Of a stretch of DNA of 64,000 nucleotides, positions 39,811 to 48,021 are shown one piece after another (the stretch's first letter is position 1; each line of letters begins with the position of its first letter). The DNA is from Isoptericola luteus (lineage in GTDB: Bacteria; Actinomycetota; Actinomycetes; Actinomycetales; Cellulomonadaceae). The notes beneath the pieces were generated by a model. It was not told the DNA's origin. It did no database searches and saw only the letters and a program-made list of their open reading frames with translations. The stretch spans positions 62,001 through 126,000 of the forward strand of contig NZ_JAIXCQ010000006.1 of assembly GCF_020297055.1 (NCBI RefSeq), in the 5' to 3' direction. Position numbers and translations under genes: made by a program.

Positions 39811-40496
39811 GCGGGACCCCCGGCGCGACCGGTCGCGCAGGCGCGGAGGATCAGGGTCGAGTGCGCCTGGTGCTCGCCGACGACCAGACGCTGGTGCGGC
39901 ACGGCATCCGCAGCCTCCTGGAGATCGCGGGCGGCTTCGACGTCGTCGCCGAGGCGGAGGACGGCGAGGCGGCGGTGACGGCGGTGCGCGAGCACGCCCC
40001 CGACGTCCTGCTGCTGGACCTGAGGATGCCGGGTCGCGACGGGATCTGGGCGCTGGAGACGCTGCGGGCTGCGGGGCTCGACGTCGCCGTCCTCGTGCTG
40101 ACCACGTTCGACGACGACGCGCTGGTGCTGCGGGCGCTGCAGGCGGGGGCGAGGGGCTACCTGCTCAAGGACGTCACGCTGGAGCAGCTCGCCGACGCGG
40201 TGCGGACCCTGGCCGGCGGAGCCACGCTGGTGCAGCCGGCGGTGACCGCCCGGCTCCTGCGCGCGGTCCGGGCGGGTCCTGCGCCGGTCGTCGCGGTGCC
40301 GGCCGGCCTCACCGAGCGTGAGCGTGAGGTGCTGCGGCTCATGGCCCAGGGCTGGTCCAACCGGGAGATCGCCGACGCCCTGTACCTGGCCGAGGGGACG
40401 GTCAAGAACCACGTCTCGAACGTGCTCCTCAAGCTCGGTGCGAAGGACCGGACGCGCGCGGTGCTGCTCGCGCTGCAGTCGGGCCTGCTGGCCTGA
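39807..40496 (+). CDS. NarL/LuxR-type response regulator
   Basis: The 229-residue regulator has a receiver domain (about 20-135) with LVLADDQTLVRHG, phosphoacceptor Asp at about 71 in VLLLDLRMPGRDG, the conserved Thr in VLVLTTFDDD and Lys in GYLLKDVT. A LuxR helix-turn-helix (about 168-229) has LTEREREVLRLMAQGWSNRE and GTVKNHVSNVLLKLG. It is coupled to the kinase gene by a GTGA overlap, and the pair is divergent from the ABC exporter, whose expression it likely controls. The first 18 residues form a disordered leader not found in all relatives. Confidence 0.93.
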   Translation: MSGTPGATGRAGAEDQGRVRLVLADDQTLVRHGIRSLLEIAGGFDVVAEAEDGEAAVTAVREHAPDVLLLDLRMPGRDGIWALETLRAAGLDVAVLVLTTFDDDALVLRALQAGARGYLLKDVTLEQLADAVRTLAGGATLVQPAVTARLLRAVRAGPAPVVAVPAGLTEREREVLRLMAQGWSNREIADALYLAEGTVKNHVSNVLLKLGAKDRTRAVLLALQSGLLA

Positions 40497-40537
40497 GCGT
40501 CGCTCCGCACCCGCCGGCCCGGGGGATACTCGTCGGC

Positions 40538-40759
40538 GTGGAGATCCCCGTCGCCTGGTCCGTCGTCCTTCTCGTCGCCGCCCTGTGGAACCTCATGGTG
40601 TGGCCCTCGTTCTGGCGTCGCGTGACCAAGGACCCGCGGGCCCGCGACGACGCCGGCCGCCCCACCCGCTTCTTCACCGTGCACGCCGTGCTGGTGGGCG
40701 TCTCGATGGTGCTGGCGCTGCTCGTCGGCGTCGTGGGGGTGCTCACACTCGTCGGCTGA
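40538..40759 (+). CDS. Small SCO4848-like membrane protein
   Basis: A 73-residue protein with two hydrophobic helices, VAWSVVLLVAALWNLMVWPS (about 5-24) and VHAVLVGVSMVLALLVGVVG (about 48-67). They flank a polar loop with FWRRVTKDPRARDDAGRPTRFF. The pattern W-x-x-W/F, a basic loop with Asp, GxPTxFFxVH and a second helix is that of the SCO4848 family, conserved in actinobacteria with unknown function. GATACT lies 7 bases before the GTG. It follows the two-component system by 41 bases and precedes ku by 14. Confidence 0.75.
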   Translation: MEIPVAWSVVLLVAALWNLMVWPSFWRRVTKDPRARDDAGRPTRFFTVHAVLVGVSMVLALLVGVVGVLTLVG

Positions 40760-40773
40760 GCCACCATGGTCAC

Positions 40774-41757
40774 ATGAGGGCGATCTGGAAGGGCGCGGTG
40801 ACGTTCGGCCTCGTGAACGTGCCCGTCAAGCTGTACAGCGGCACGGAGGACCACGACGTCCCCCTGCACCAGGTGCACGACAAGGACGGCGGGCGCATCC
40901 GCTACCGCCGCGTGTGCGAGATCGACGGCGAGGAGGTCTCCTACCAGAGCATCGACCGCGCCTACGACGACGGCGAGCGCACGGTGGTGCTCAGCAAGGA
41001 GGACCTGGCGTCCCTGCCCGCGGAGGCCAACCGTGAGATCGAGGTCGTCGAGTTCGTGCCGACCGACCAGATCGACCCGATCATGTTCGACCGCACGTAC
41101 TACCTGGAGCCGGACTCCAAGAGCCCCAAGGCCTACGTGCTGCTGCGGCGCACGCTCGAGGAGACCGACCGCACCGCCGTCGTGAAGTTCGCCCTGCGGC
41201 AGCGCACCCGGCTCGCGGCCCTGCGCGTGCGCGACGAGGTGCTGGTGCTGCAGACGCTGCTGTGGGCGGACGAGGTGCGCGAGGCCGACTTCCCGTCGCT
41301 GGACGGCTCGGTGACCGTGTCGGACCGGGAGCTCGCGATGTCCGCGCAGCTCGTCGAGAGCTACGAGGCGGACTTCACGCCCGACGAGTACGCCGACGAG
41401 TACCAGGTGCAGCTGCGCCAGCTCATCGAGGCGAAGATCGAGCAGGGCGACGCGCTCGACACTGCCGAGACGTTCGGCGAGCAGCCGGAGAAGGGTGACG
41501 CCGAGGTCATCGACCTCATGGAGGCGCTGCGGCGCAGCGTGAAGGGGTCGAAGTCCTCGGGCGCGACGTCGAGCACGGACGACTCCGGGGCGAAGGGCAC
41601 GGGCGAGAAGCCCCGGACGAGCAAGGCCCCCGCGAAAAAGACCCCGGCCAAGAAGGCCCCCGCGAAGAAGGCTGCCGCGAAGAAGCCGGCGGCCGCCAAG
41701 GCTCCCGCCAAGAAGCCCGCGGCGAAGAAGCCGGCGGCCCGCAAGAAGGCGGGCTGA
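40774..41757 (+). CDS. ku: Non-homologous end-joining protein Ku
   Basis: The 327-residue protein begins MRAIWKGAVTFGLVNVPVKL, the standard bacterial Ku start, and has the complete ring-forming core (about 1-255) with HQVHDKDGGRIRYRRVCEID (about 31-50), YYLEPDS and ADEYQVQLRQLIEAKI. From about residue 270 it has a lysine-rich tail made of AKK, PAKK and AAKK repeats resembling histone H1 tails, which in mycobacterial and Streptomyces Ku increase DNA binding. Ku threads onto broken ends and recruits LigD, encoded at 31374-33926. It is followed 3 bases later by the end of a convergent TetR gene. Confidence 0.96.
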   Translation: MRAIWKGAVTFGLVNVPVKLYSGTEDHDVPLHQVHDKDGGRIRYRRVCEIDGEEVSYQSIDRAYDDGERTVVLSKEDLASLPAEANREIEVVEFVPTDQIDPIMFDRTYYLEPDSKSPKAYVLLRRTLEETDRTAVVKFALRQRTRLAALRVRDEVLVLQTLLWADEVREADFPSLDGSVTVSDRELAMSAQLVESYEADFTPDEYADEYQVQLRQLIEAKIEQGDALDTAETFGEQPEKGDAEVIDLMEALRRSVKGSKSSGATSSTDDSGAKGTGEKPRTSKAPAKKTPAKKAPAKKAAAKKPAAAKAPAKKPAAKKPAARKKAG

Positions 41758-41760
41758 CCC

Positions 41761-42315
41761 CTACGCGGTCCCGGCGGTGCCGCGCCGGGCCTGCGCCGTC
41801 TGGGCGACGAGAGCGATCAGGTCGCCGAGCCCGGCGTCGTCCACGCGCGTCGCGCCGATGGTGGCGAGCGAGTACAGCCCTTCGCTCATGAGCGAGACGG
41901 CGCGCGCGAGGACCGGGTCGCCGAGCTCGTCGTCGAGGGCCTCGGTCCACGCCGCCTGGGCCTCGTCGAGCACCTCGCGGGCCTGCGGGTACAGGCCCTG
42001 GGACAACCGCGAGGCGGCGAGGTAGACCAGCTCGAACTCGCCGTCGATGTCCGCGGAGGTGCGCAGGAGGTAGTCGACCGCGCCCTGCGGTGCGCTCCGC
42101 ATGGCGGCGACGTCGGCTGCGGTGAGCTCGCGCAGGTGCTCCAGGAGGCCGTCGGCGAGGGCGTCCTTGGACGGGAAGTGGTAGAGCAGGCCGCCCTTGG
42201 AGACGCCGGCACGCTCGGCGACGGCCTCGAGGGTGGCGGAGCGCTCGCCCGTGGACACGAGGATCTCGGCGTACGCGTGCAGCACCTTGGCGCGGGCGGC
42301 GGGAGGCGGAGGCAT
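41761..42315 (-). CDS. TetR-family regulator of the adjacent efflux pump
   Basis: The 184-residue repressor has the TetR DNA-binding domain (about 6-52): KVLHAYAEILVSTGERSATL, then AVAERAGVSKGGLLYHFPSK. The KGGLLYHF form belongs to the group with TetR_C_13-like ligand domains. It is divergent from the DHA2 drug-transporter gene, with 103 bases between start codons containing ACCGGCTGGACGGT (inverted ACCG/CGGT ends), a weak operator candidate. A repressor of this pump is the natural reading. Its stop lies 3 bases from the ku stop. Confidence 0.87.
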   Translation of the reverse strand: MPPPPAARAKVLHAYAEILVSTGERSATLEAVAERAGVSKGGLLYHFPSKDALADGLLEHLRELTAADVAAMRSAPQGAVDYLLRTSADIDGEFELVYLAASRLSQGLYPQAREVLDEAQAAWTEALDDELGDPVLARAVSLMSEGLYSLATIGATRVDDAGLGDLIALVAQTAQARRGTAGTA

Positions 42316-42418
42316 GTCGACACCCTAGTGGGAACCTGTTACTGTACCGGCTGGACGGTGCGGAAGTTCGATGTCGCCACCTCGCCCCGGCCGTCCTGCT
42401 CGTGTGAAAGGCCACCCC

Positions 42419-44005
42419 GTGACTTCCGTCCTGACCTCGGCGCGCCCTGCCCCGAAGGCATCCGCGCCGACGACCTTCGCCCCGAAGGGCCCCGGCTTCC
42501 AGAGCCCCGGGCTCGCCGGGCCTGCCTGGCGCCGCTGGGTCGCCCTCGTCGTCCTCATGCTCCCCGTGCTGCTGGTGTCCGTGGACAACACGGTGCTGAG
42601 CTTCGCGCTGCCCCAGATCTCCGCGGCGCTGGCCCCCAGCGGGTCCCAGCTGTTGTGGATCGTGGACATCTACCCGCTCGTGCTGGCAGGGCTGCTGGTG
42701 CCGATGGGGTCGCTCGCCGACCGCCTCGGACGGCGCCGGGTGCTCCTCGTCGGCGCGGTCGGGTTCGCGGCGGTCTCCGCCGTCGCGGCGTTCGCGCCGA
42801 CCGCCGGCGCCCTCGTGGCCGCCCGCGCGGGGCTGGGGTTCTTCGGCGCGATGCTCATGCCCTCGACGCTGTCGCTCCTGCGCAGCGTCTTCACCGACCG
42901 CGAGGAGCGCCGGCTGGCGATCGCGGTGTGGGCGGCGGGCTTCGCCGCGGGCTCCGCCGTGGGGCCGATCGTGGGCGGTGTGCTGCTGGAGCACTTCTGG
43001 TGGGGCTCGGTCTTCCTGCTGGCGGTGCCGGTGCTGGCCCTGCTGCTCGCCACCGCGCCCGTGTTCGTGCCCGAGTCGCGCGACCCCGAGCCGGGCCGAC
43101 TCGACCCGCTCTCGGTGGTCCTCGTGATGGGGGCGATGGTCCCGGTCGTCTACGGGATCAAGTCGCTCGCCGCGGACGGCGTCACCGCCCTCACGCTCGC
43201 GGTGATGGCCGCCGGCGTCGGGGCGGGGGTGGCGTTCGTGCGCCGCCAGCTGCGTCGCCCGGACCCGATGCTCGACGTCCGGCTGTTCGCCGTCCCGGCG
43301 TTCACCGGCAGCGTGCTGGTCAACCTGCTGTCCGTGTTCTCCCTGGTCGGTTTCCTGTTCTTCGTCTCGCAGGACCTCCAGCTCGTCATCGGGCTGTCCC
43401 CGGTCGAGGCGGGGACCGCCCTGCTGCCCGGCACCGTGGTGATGGTCGTCGCCGGGCTCGCCGTGGTGCGCGTCGTGCGCCGGGTGCGTCCCGCGCACGT
43501 GGTGGCCGCGGGCCTCGGGATCTCCGCCGTGGGCTACCTCGTCACCGCCCTGGTGGCGGGCCGCGGCGAGGTCGGGTGGATCTCGTTCGCCTTCGTCGTG
43601 CTCGCGCTCGGCATCGGCGCCGCGGAGACGGTGTCCAACGACCTCGTCGTCTCGACCGTCCCGGCGGCCAAGGCCGGGGCCGCGTCCGCCATCTCGGAGA
43701 CGGCGTACGAGATCGGCGCCGTGCTCGGCACCGCCGTCCTGGGCGGCATCCTCACGGCGTCGTACGCGGCGAGCGTCGTCGTCCCGCGCGGGGTCTCCGC
43801 CGCGGACGCCGCGACAGCGGTGGAGACGCTCGGCGGTGCGACCACCGTCGCCGCCGGACTGTCGGCGGGGCGGGCGCAGGCGCTGCTCGACTCGGCCCAC
43901 GCGGCGTTCGGCAGCGGTGTCGTGCTGACCTCCGCGATCGGGTTCGTCGCCGTCGTGATCGCGGCAGGCATCGCGCTCGCGACACTGCGCGACGTGCGTT
44001 CCTGA
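42419..44005 (+). CDS. DHA2-family MFS multidrug transporter (SmvA/QacA-like)
   Basis: The 528-residue protein has 14 probable membrane helices. It contains LVSVDNTVLSFALPQISAAL (helix 1), LADRLGRRRVLLVG (loop 2-3), RAGLGFFGAMLMPSTLSLLR, AAGFAAGSAVGPIVGGVLLE (DHA2 motif C) and WWGSVFLLAVP. These match QacA/SmvA pumps for cationic biocides, with the aspartate in helix 1 present. AAAGG is 7 bases before the GTG at 42419; an upstream GTG at 42404 is less well placed. The first 40 residues are a Pro/Ala/Lys-rich cytoplasmic leader. Divergent TetR control is likely. Confidence 0.9.
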   Translation: MTSVLTSARPAPKASAPTTFAPKGPGFQSPGLAGPAWRRWVALVVLMLPVLLVSVDNTVLSFALPQISAALAPSGSQLLWIVDIYPLVLAGLLVPMGSLADRLGRRRVLLVGAVGFAAVSAVAAFAPTAGALVAARAGLGFFGAMLMPSTLSLLRSVFTDREERRLAIAVWAAGFAAGSAVGPIVGGVLLEHFWWGSVFLLAVPVLALLLATAPVFVPESRDPEPGRLDPLSVVLVMGAMVPVVYGIKSLAADGVTALTLAVMAAGVGAGVAFVRRQLRRPDPMLDVRLFAVPAFTGSVLVNLLSVFSLVGFLFFVSQDLQLVIGLSPVEAGTALLPGTVVMVVAGLAVVRVVRRVRPAHVVAAGLGISAVGYLVTALVAGRGEVGWISFAFVVLALGIGAAETVSNDLVVSTVPAAKAGAASAISETAYEIGAVLGTAVLGGILTASYAASVVVPRGVSAADAATAVETLGGATTVAAGLSAGRAQALLDSAHAAFGSGVVLTSAIGFVAVVIAAGIALATLRDVRS

Positions 44006-44071
44006 TCACACCTCCGCGCAGGTGGGAGCGGGAACTGGCGTCGTGCCGCGCGTTCGGTCAGGGTGGAGGCG

Positions 44072-45919
44072 ATGACCGACGAGCGCGACGAGCAGGACCT
44101 TCACGTCCCGGACGGCGAGACCGCCGAGGCCGTCGGAACCGTCGAGGCCGGCGGAACCGGCGGGACTGGCGTGGCCGGAGGGCGCCGGGTCCCGCCGCGC
44201 TGGGTCCGCTGGACGCTCGTGGCCGTCGCGGCGCTGGTCGCGTCCGTCGTCTTCGGTCTCAGCACGGCGACGGCCGAGCTCGGGTTCGGGCCGCACGAGG
44301 CGATCTACGAGGTCGACAACGACGGAGTGGTCGCGCTCGACCTCGGCCCGCTCGGCACGCTGGAGATCGACGCGCCGCTGCCGCTCGGCCTCGGTGTCGA
44401 CGTCACGGTCAAGGAGATCCCGGCCGACCTGACCACGGTGACCGCCGCGAACACCCTCGAGGCCCTCAGCCGGGACCTGCAGAGCTACCTGCAGTTCTTC
44501 TCGACACCGGACGTCGCCGTGCACAGCGTCGCCGTCGCACTGATCCAGAACGCGCTGTGGCGGACCGGTCTCGCCCTCGTGGTGCTCGCACTGGTCGCGC
44601 TCTGGCTGCGGTGGCTGCTCGGGCCCCGGCGCCGGGCCGAGCTCAGCACGGCGCTCGCGCCGCGCACGGGCGAGATCACGGCCGGTGTCGCGGTGGTCGC
44701 GCTCGTCGTCGGCACGATGTCAGCGGGCGGCATCGAGACGTCGTCGTCCGGCCGGACGGCCTCGCCCGTCTTCGCCGGCACGGCGCTCGAGGGTGCGCGC
44801 ATCACCGGCCGGCTCGCCGGCGTGATCGACACCTACGGTGGTCAGCTCGTCTCGCTGTACCAGGACAACGAGGCGTTCTATGCCGCCGCGAACGACCAGC
44901 TGTCCAGGGCGTGGGACGTACGCCTCGGCGCCGAGACGGTGAGCGACGCGGCGGCCGACGGCAGGCTGTTCGCCTCGCCGGCCCCCACCGGGGAGGCCGC
45001 GGACGCCGAGGACGACGCGCCGACCGTGCTTCCCCCGCGCACCGCGCCCACGGGGGTGCCCGAAGAGGACCTGGTCACGCTCGTCGTCGTCTCCGACCTG
45101 CACTGCAACACCGGGATGACCCCCTTGATCGCCCAGACGATCGAACGCTCTGGGGCCGACGTCGTGCTCAACGCCGGCGACACGACCATGAACGGCACGT
45201 CGGTGGAGAAGGTCTGCGTCGACTCCTTCGCGTCCGCGGTGCCGCGCGGCGTCACGATGGTCGTGTCGGACGGGAACCACGACTCGCAGATCACGTCCCG
45301 CCAGGAGGCGGCGCACGGCCAGAAGATCCTCGACGGCGGGGTGATCGAGGTGGAGGGGCTGCGCATCCTCGGCGACCGGGACGCGCTGGAGACGCGTGTC
45401 GGCGGAGGGACGAACGTGGCCCGGGAGCGCACCCCGGCAGAGCAGGCGGCCGAGCTGGCCGCCACGGCGTGCGACGACGGCCAGGTGGACCTGCTGCTCG
45501 TCCACACCCCGCAGGTGGGGCTGGAGGGGCTCGAGTCCGGCTGCGTCCCGTTCCAGGTCTCGGGGCACACGCACGCCATGGCAGGCCCGGAGCAGGTGGG
45601 GCAGGGCATCCGGTACGTCAGCGCGTCGACCGCCGGCGCGGCGGCGAACCAGCCCACGGTGGGGCCGCTCAACGGGACGGCGGAGATGACGGTGCTGCGC
45701 TTCGACCCGGGGGCGCGGCGGATGGTCGACTGGCAGCTCGTGTCGATCACCCCCGACGGCGGTGCCACGGTCTCCGAGCGTCAGGAGGTGCCCGTGCCGG
45801 TCCCGGTCGACGACGAGGCGCTGTCGTCGTCCGTGGTGGTGGGCGACGCGCCGGAGGGTGAGGCGCCGGAGGGCACCACGTCGCCCTCCACGTCGCCCTC
45901 CGCGTCGCCCTCGCCGTAG
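44072..45919 (+). CDS. Membrane-anchored calcineurin-type metallophosphoesterase
   Basis: The 615-residue protein has an acidic Gly-rich N-terminus, then three membrane helices: WVRWTLVAVAALVASVVFGL (about 42-61), TGLALVVLALVALWLRWLLG (about 165-184) and ITAGVAVVALVVGTMSAGG (about 199-217). The outer part holds the phosphoesterase (about 335-560) with VVVSDLHCN, LNAGDTTMNG, SDGNHDS, LVHTP and VSGHTHA, so all metal motifs are present. The tail is Ser/Pro/Thr-rich with a short codon repeat. Its substrate, perhaps a cell-surface phosphodiester, is unknown. GGAGG lies 2 bases before the ATG at 44072, close but usable. The TAG stop is part of the -10 of the next gene. Confidence 0.82.
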   Translation: MTDERDEQDLHVPDGETAEAVGTVEAGGTGGTGVAGGRRVPPRWVRWTLVAVAALVASVVFGLSTATAELGFGPHEAIYEVDNDGVVALDLGPLGTLEIDAPLPLGLGVDVTVKEIPADLTTVTAANTLEALSRDLQSYLQFFSTPDVAVHSVAVALIQNALWRTGLALVVLALVALWLRWLLGPRRRAELSTALAPRTGEITAGVAVVALVVGTMSAGGIETSSSGRTASPVFAGTALEGARITGRLAGVIDTYGGQLVSLYQDNEAFYAAANDQLSRAWDVRLGAETVSDAAADGRLFASPAPTGEAADAEDDAPTVLPPRTAPTGVPEEDLVTLVVVSDLHCNTGMTPLIAQTIERSGADVVLNAGDTTMNGTSVEKVCVDSFASAVPRGVTMVVSDGNHDSQITSRQEAAHGQKILDGGVIEVEGLRILGDRDALETRVGGGTNVARERTPAEQAAELAATACDDGQVDLLLVHTPQVGLEGLESGCVPFQVSGHTHAMAGPEQVGQGIRYVSASTAGAAANQPTVGPLNGTAEMTVLRFDPGARRMVDWQLVSITPDGGATVSERQEVPVPVPVDDEALSSSVVVGDAPEGEAPEGTTSPSTSPSASPSP

Positions 45920-45928
45920 GCTCGTGAG

Positions 45929-46636
45929 GTGCCCCCGCCCTCCCCGGAACCGTCGCTCGACCCCGACGAGCTGACCCCCGTCGCACAGGACTACCTCAAG
46001 GCCGTGTGGTCGGCCACGGAGTGGTCGGACGAGAGCGTCACCACCGGTCTGCTGGCCGACCGCCTCGGGGTGGGCCCGTCCACCGTCTCGGAGACCGTGC
46101 GGCGGCTCACCGCCCAGGGGCTGCTCGGCCACGAGCCGTATCGCGGGGTGTGGCTGACGGAGCTGGGGCGCCGGTACGCGCTGGTGATGGTGCGCCGCCA
46201 CCGGGTGCTGGAGACCTGGCTGGTGCGCGAGCTCGGGTACGCCTGGGACGAGGTGCACGACGAGGCCGAGGTGCTGGAGCACGCGGTCTCCGACCGGCTC
46301 GTCGAGCGGATCGCCGCGCGCCTCGGCCACCCTGAGCGGGACCCGCACGGCGACCCGATCCCAGGACCGGACGGGCAGGTCGTGCGCCCGGCGGCCGTTC
46401 CCCTGGTCGACCTCGCGTCCGGTGCGCACGGCGTCGTCGCGCGCATCTCGGACGCCGATCCCGAGGCGCTGCGCTACCTCGCCGAGCTCGGCATCGACCT
46501 GGACGTCACGGTCGTCGTGACGGAGCGGCGCGAGTTCGCGGGCACCGTCGGGCTCGCCTGGGAACGGGACGGCGAGCAGGTCGCCGTGGACCTCGGGATG
46601 CTCGCGGCGTCACGGATCTGGGTGGTCCCCGCGTAG
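45929..46636 (+). CDS. DtxR/MntR-family metal-dependent regulator
   Basis: The 235-residue protein has the DtxR winged helix (about 12-75): AQDYLKAVWSATEW, then LADRLGVGPSTVSETVRRLT and GLLGHEPYRGVWLTELG. The dimerisation/metal domain (about 76-150) has RRHRVLETWLVRELGY, DEVHDEAEVLEHAVSDRLVE (split) and LGHPERDPHGDPIP. A C-terminal FeoA/SH3-like domain follows. The metal ligands His and Glu in EVHDEAEVLEHAVS are those of DtxR family members; sequence does not settle iron versus manganese. TAGGCT (45917-45922), which includes the stop codon of the previous gene, lies 6 bases before the GTG, so it is probably leaderless. Confidence 0.9.
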   Translation: MPPPSPEPSLDPDELTPVAQDYLKAVWSATEWSDESVTTGLLADRLGVGPSTVSETVRRLTAQGLLGHEPYRGVWLTELGRRYALVMVRRHRVLETWLVRELGYAWDEVHDEAEVLEHAVSDRLVERIAARLGHPERDPHGDPIPGPDGQVVRPAAVPLVDLASGAHGVVARISDADPEALRYLAELGIDLDVTVVVTERREFAGTVGLAWERDGEQVAVDLGMLAASRIWVVPA

Positions 46637-46709
46637 GCTGTCGGCGTTCCCCGACGACGTGCGCACGGTTCTTCGTGCCGCGTCGTCGAATCGTTTCGAG
46701 AGGCGTCGC

Positions 46710-47876
46710 GTGAATCGTCCCACCCCCGTGTCCCTGGCGCTGTTCGCCCTCGCGCTCGGCGGCTTCACCATCGGCACGACCGAGTTCGCCACCATGGGCC
46801 TGCTGCCCCAGATCGGCGCCGACCTGGGCGTGAGCGACCCCGTCGTCGGGCACGCGATCACCGCCTACGCCGTGGGCGTGGTCGTCGGCGCGCCGCTGCT
46901 GACCGTCGCGGCCGCCCGGATGTCACGCCGGCGCCTGCTCCTGGTGCTGATGGGGTGCTACACCATCGCGAACGTGCTCTCCGCGGCCGCGCCCGGCATC
47001 GAGTCGCTCGTGGCCGGCCGGTTCCTCGCCGGCCTGCCGCACGGCGCGTTCTTCGGCGTCGGCGCCGCGGTGGGCGCGGCCGTGGCGGGCCCGGGCCGGC
47101 GCGGGCACGCCGTGTCGATGATGATGACCGGACTCACGGTCGCGAACGTCATCGGTGTCCCGGTCTCCACCGCGGTCGGCCAGCAGCTCGGCTGGCGGGT
47201 CGCGTTCGTGCTCATCGGGGTGCTGGGCGCGGCCACGTTGCTCGGCATCTGGCGGTTCGTCCCGGACCACGGCGCGGTCGACTCGAGCGTGCGCCACGAG
47301 CTCGGCACCCTGCGCAACGGGCCGCTGTGGATCTCCTTCGCCGCCGGGGCCATCGGGTTCGGGGGGCTCTTCGCCGTCTACACCTACGTGGCGCCGACCG
47401 TCACGAAGGTCGCGGGCATGGCCGAGTCGGCCGTGCCCTGGGTGCTCGCCGTCTTCGGCGTCGGCATGACCGTCGGGACGCTGCTGGGTGGCCGGCTCGT
47501 GGACCGGAACGTGCTGCGCACCGTGGTCGGCGGGTTCGTCGCCACCGCGGCCTCCCTCGTCGTGTTCGCGCTCGTCGGGACGATGCCGGTGCCCGCCGTG
47601 CTCGCGCTCTTCGCACTGGGTGTCACGTCCCAGGTGCTCGGGCTGGCGATGCAGACCCGCCTGATGGACCTCTCGCCGCGGGCGCAGTCCCTCGGCGCGG
47701 CCCTGTGCCACTCGGCGCTGAACATCGGCAACGCCGGCGGCGCGTTCTTCGGCGGCCTCGTCATCGCCGCGGGCCAGGGCTACCTCGCGCCGGCCTGGGT
47801 CGGGCTGGCGCTCACGCTGGTCGGCCTGGCGATGGTGCTCGCGTTCGGCCGCCAGCGCGTCCCGCACCCCGGCTGA
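46710..47876 (+). CDS. MFS transporter, DHA1 type (AraJ/Cmr-like)
   Basis: The 388-residue transporter has 12 probable helices: LALFALALGGFTIGTTEFAT (helix 1), LLPQIGADLGVSDPVVGHAI, ARMSRRRLLLVLM (loop 2-3), FLAGLPHGAFFGVGAAVGAA (helix 4), TGLTVANVIGVPVSTAVGQQ (motif C) and WRVAFVLIGVLGA. The GTTEF and GLPHGAFFGV motifs are characteristic of sugar/arabinose-efflux-like DHA1 proteins. The substrate is not predictable. GAGAGG lies 6 bases before the GTG at 46710. A 20-base direct repeat begins inside its last codons. Confidence 0.88.
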   Translation: MNRPTPVSLALFALALGGFTIGTTEFATMGLLPQIGADLGVSDPVVGHAITAYAVGVVVGAPLLTVAAARMSRRRLLLVLMGCYTIANVLSAAAPGIESLVAGRFLAGLPHGAFFGVGAAVGAAVAGPGRRGHAVSMMMTGLTVANVIGVPVSTAVGQQLGWRVAFVLIGVLGAATLLGIWRFVPDHGAVDSSVRHELGTLRNGPLWISFAAGAIGFGGLFAVYTYVAPTVTKVAGMAESAVPWVLAVFGVGMTVGTLLGGRLVDRNVLRTVVGGFVATAASLVVFALVGTMPVPAVLALFALGVTSQVLGLAMQTRLMDLSPRAQSLGAALCHSALNIGNAGGAFFGGLVIAAGQGYLAPAWVGLALTLVGLAMVLAFGRQRVPHPG

Positions 47877-47979
47877 GCCGGAGGTGCAGCGCAGGGTGAG
47901 GGCCGAGGGACGAGGCACTCGCGCGCAGCGGAACCGCAGGTGCGGCCGGCGAAGGGTCCGCTGAGCCGGAGGTGCAGCG
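47872..47979. repeat. 20-base direct repeats after the MFS gene
   Basis: GCTGAGCCGGAGGTGCAGCG occurs at 47872-47891, covering the stop codon of the transporter gene, and again exactly at 47960-47979. The 88-base unit between repeat starts has no open frame of its own. The second copy ends 30 bases before the VKOR promoter. The origin, whether a local duplication or a dispersed genomic repeat, cannot be told from one locus. Confidence 0.8.
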
Positions 47980-48021
47980 GGCGTCGCCCGGCCTGTCAGG
48001 AGGGTGCGGTACCGTCGCGCC

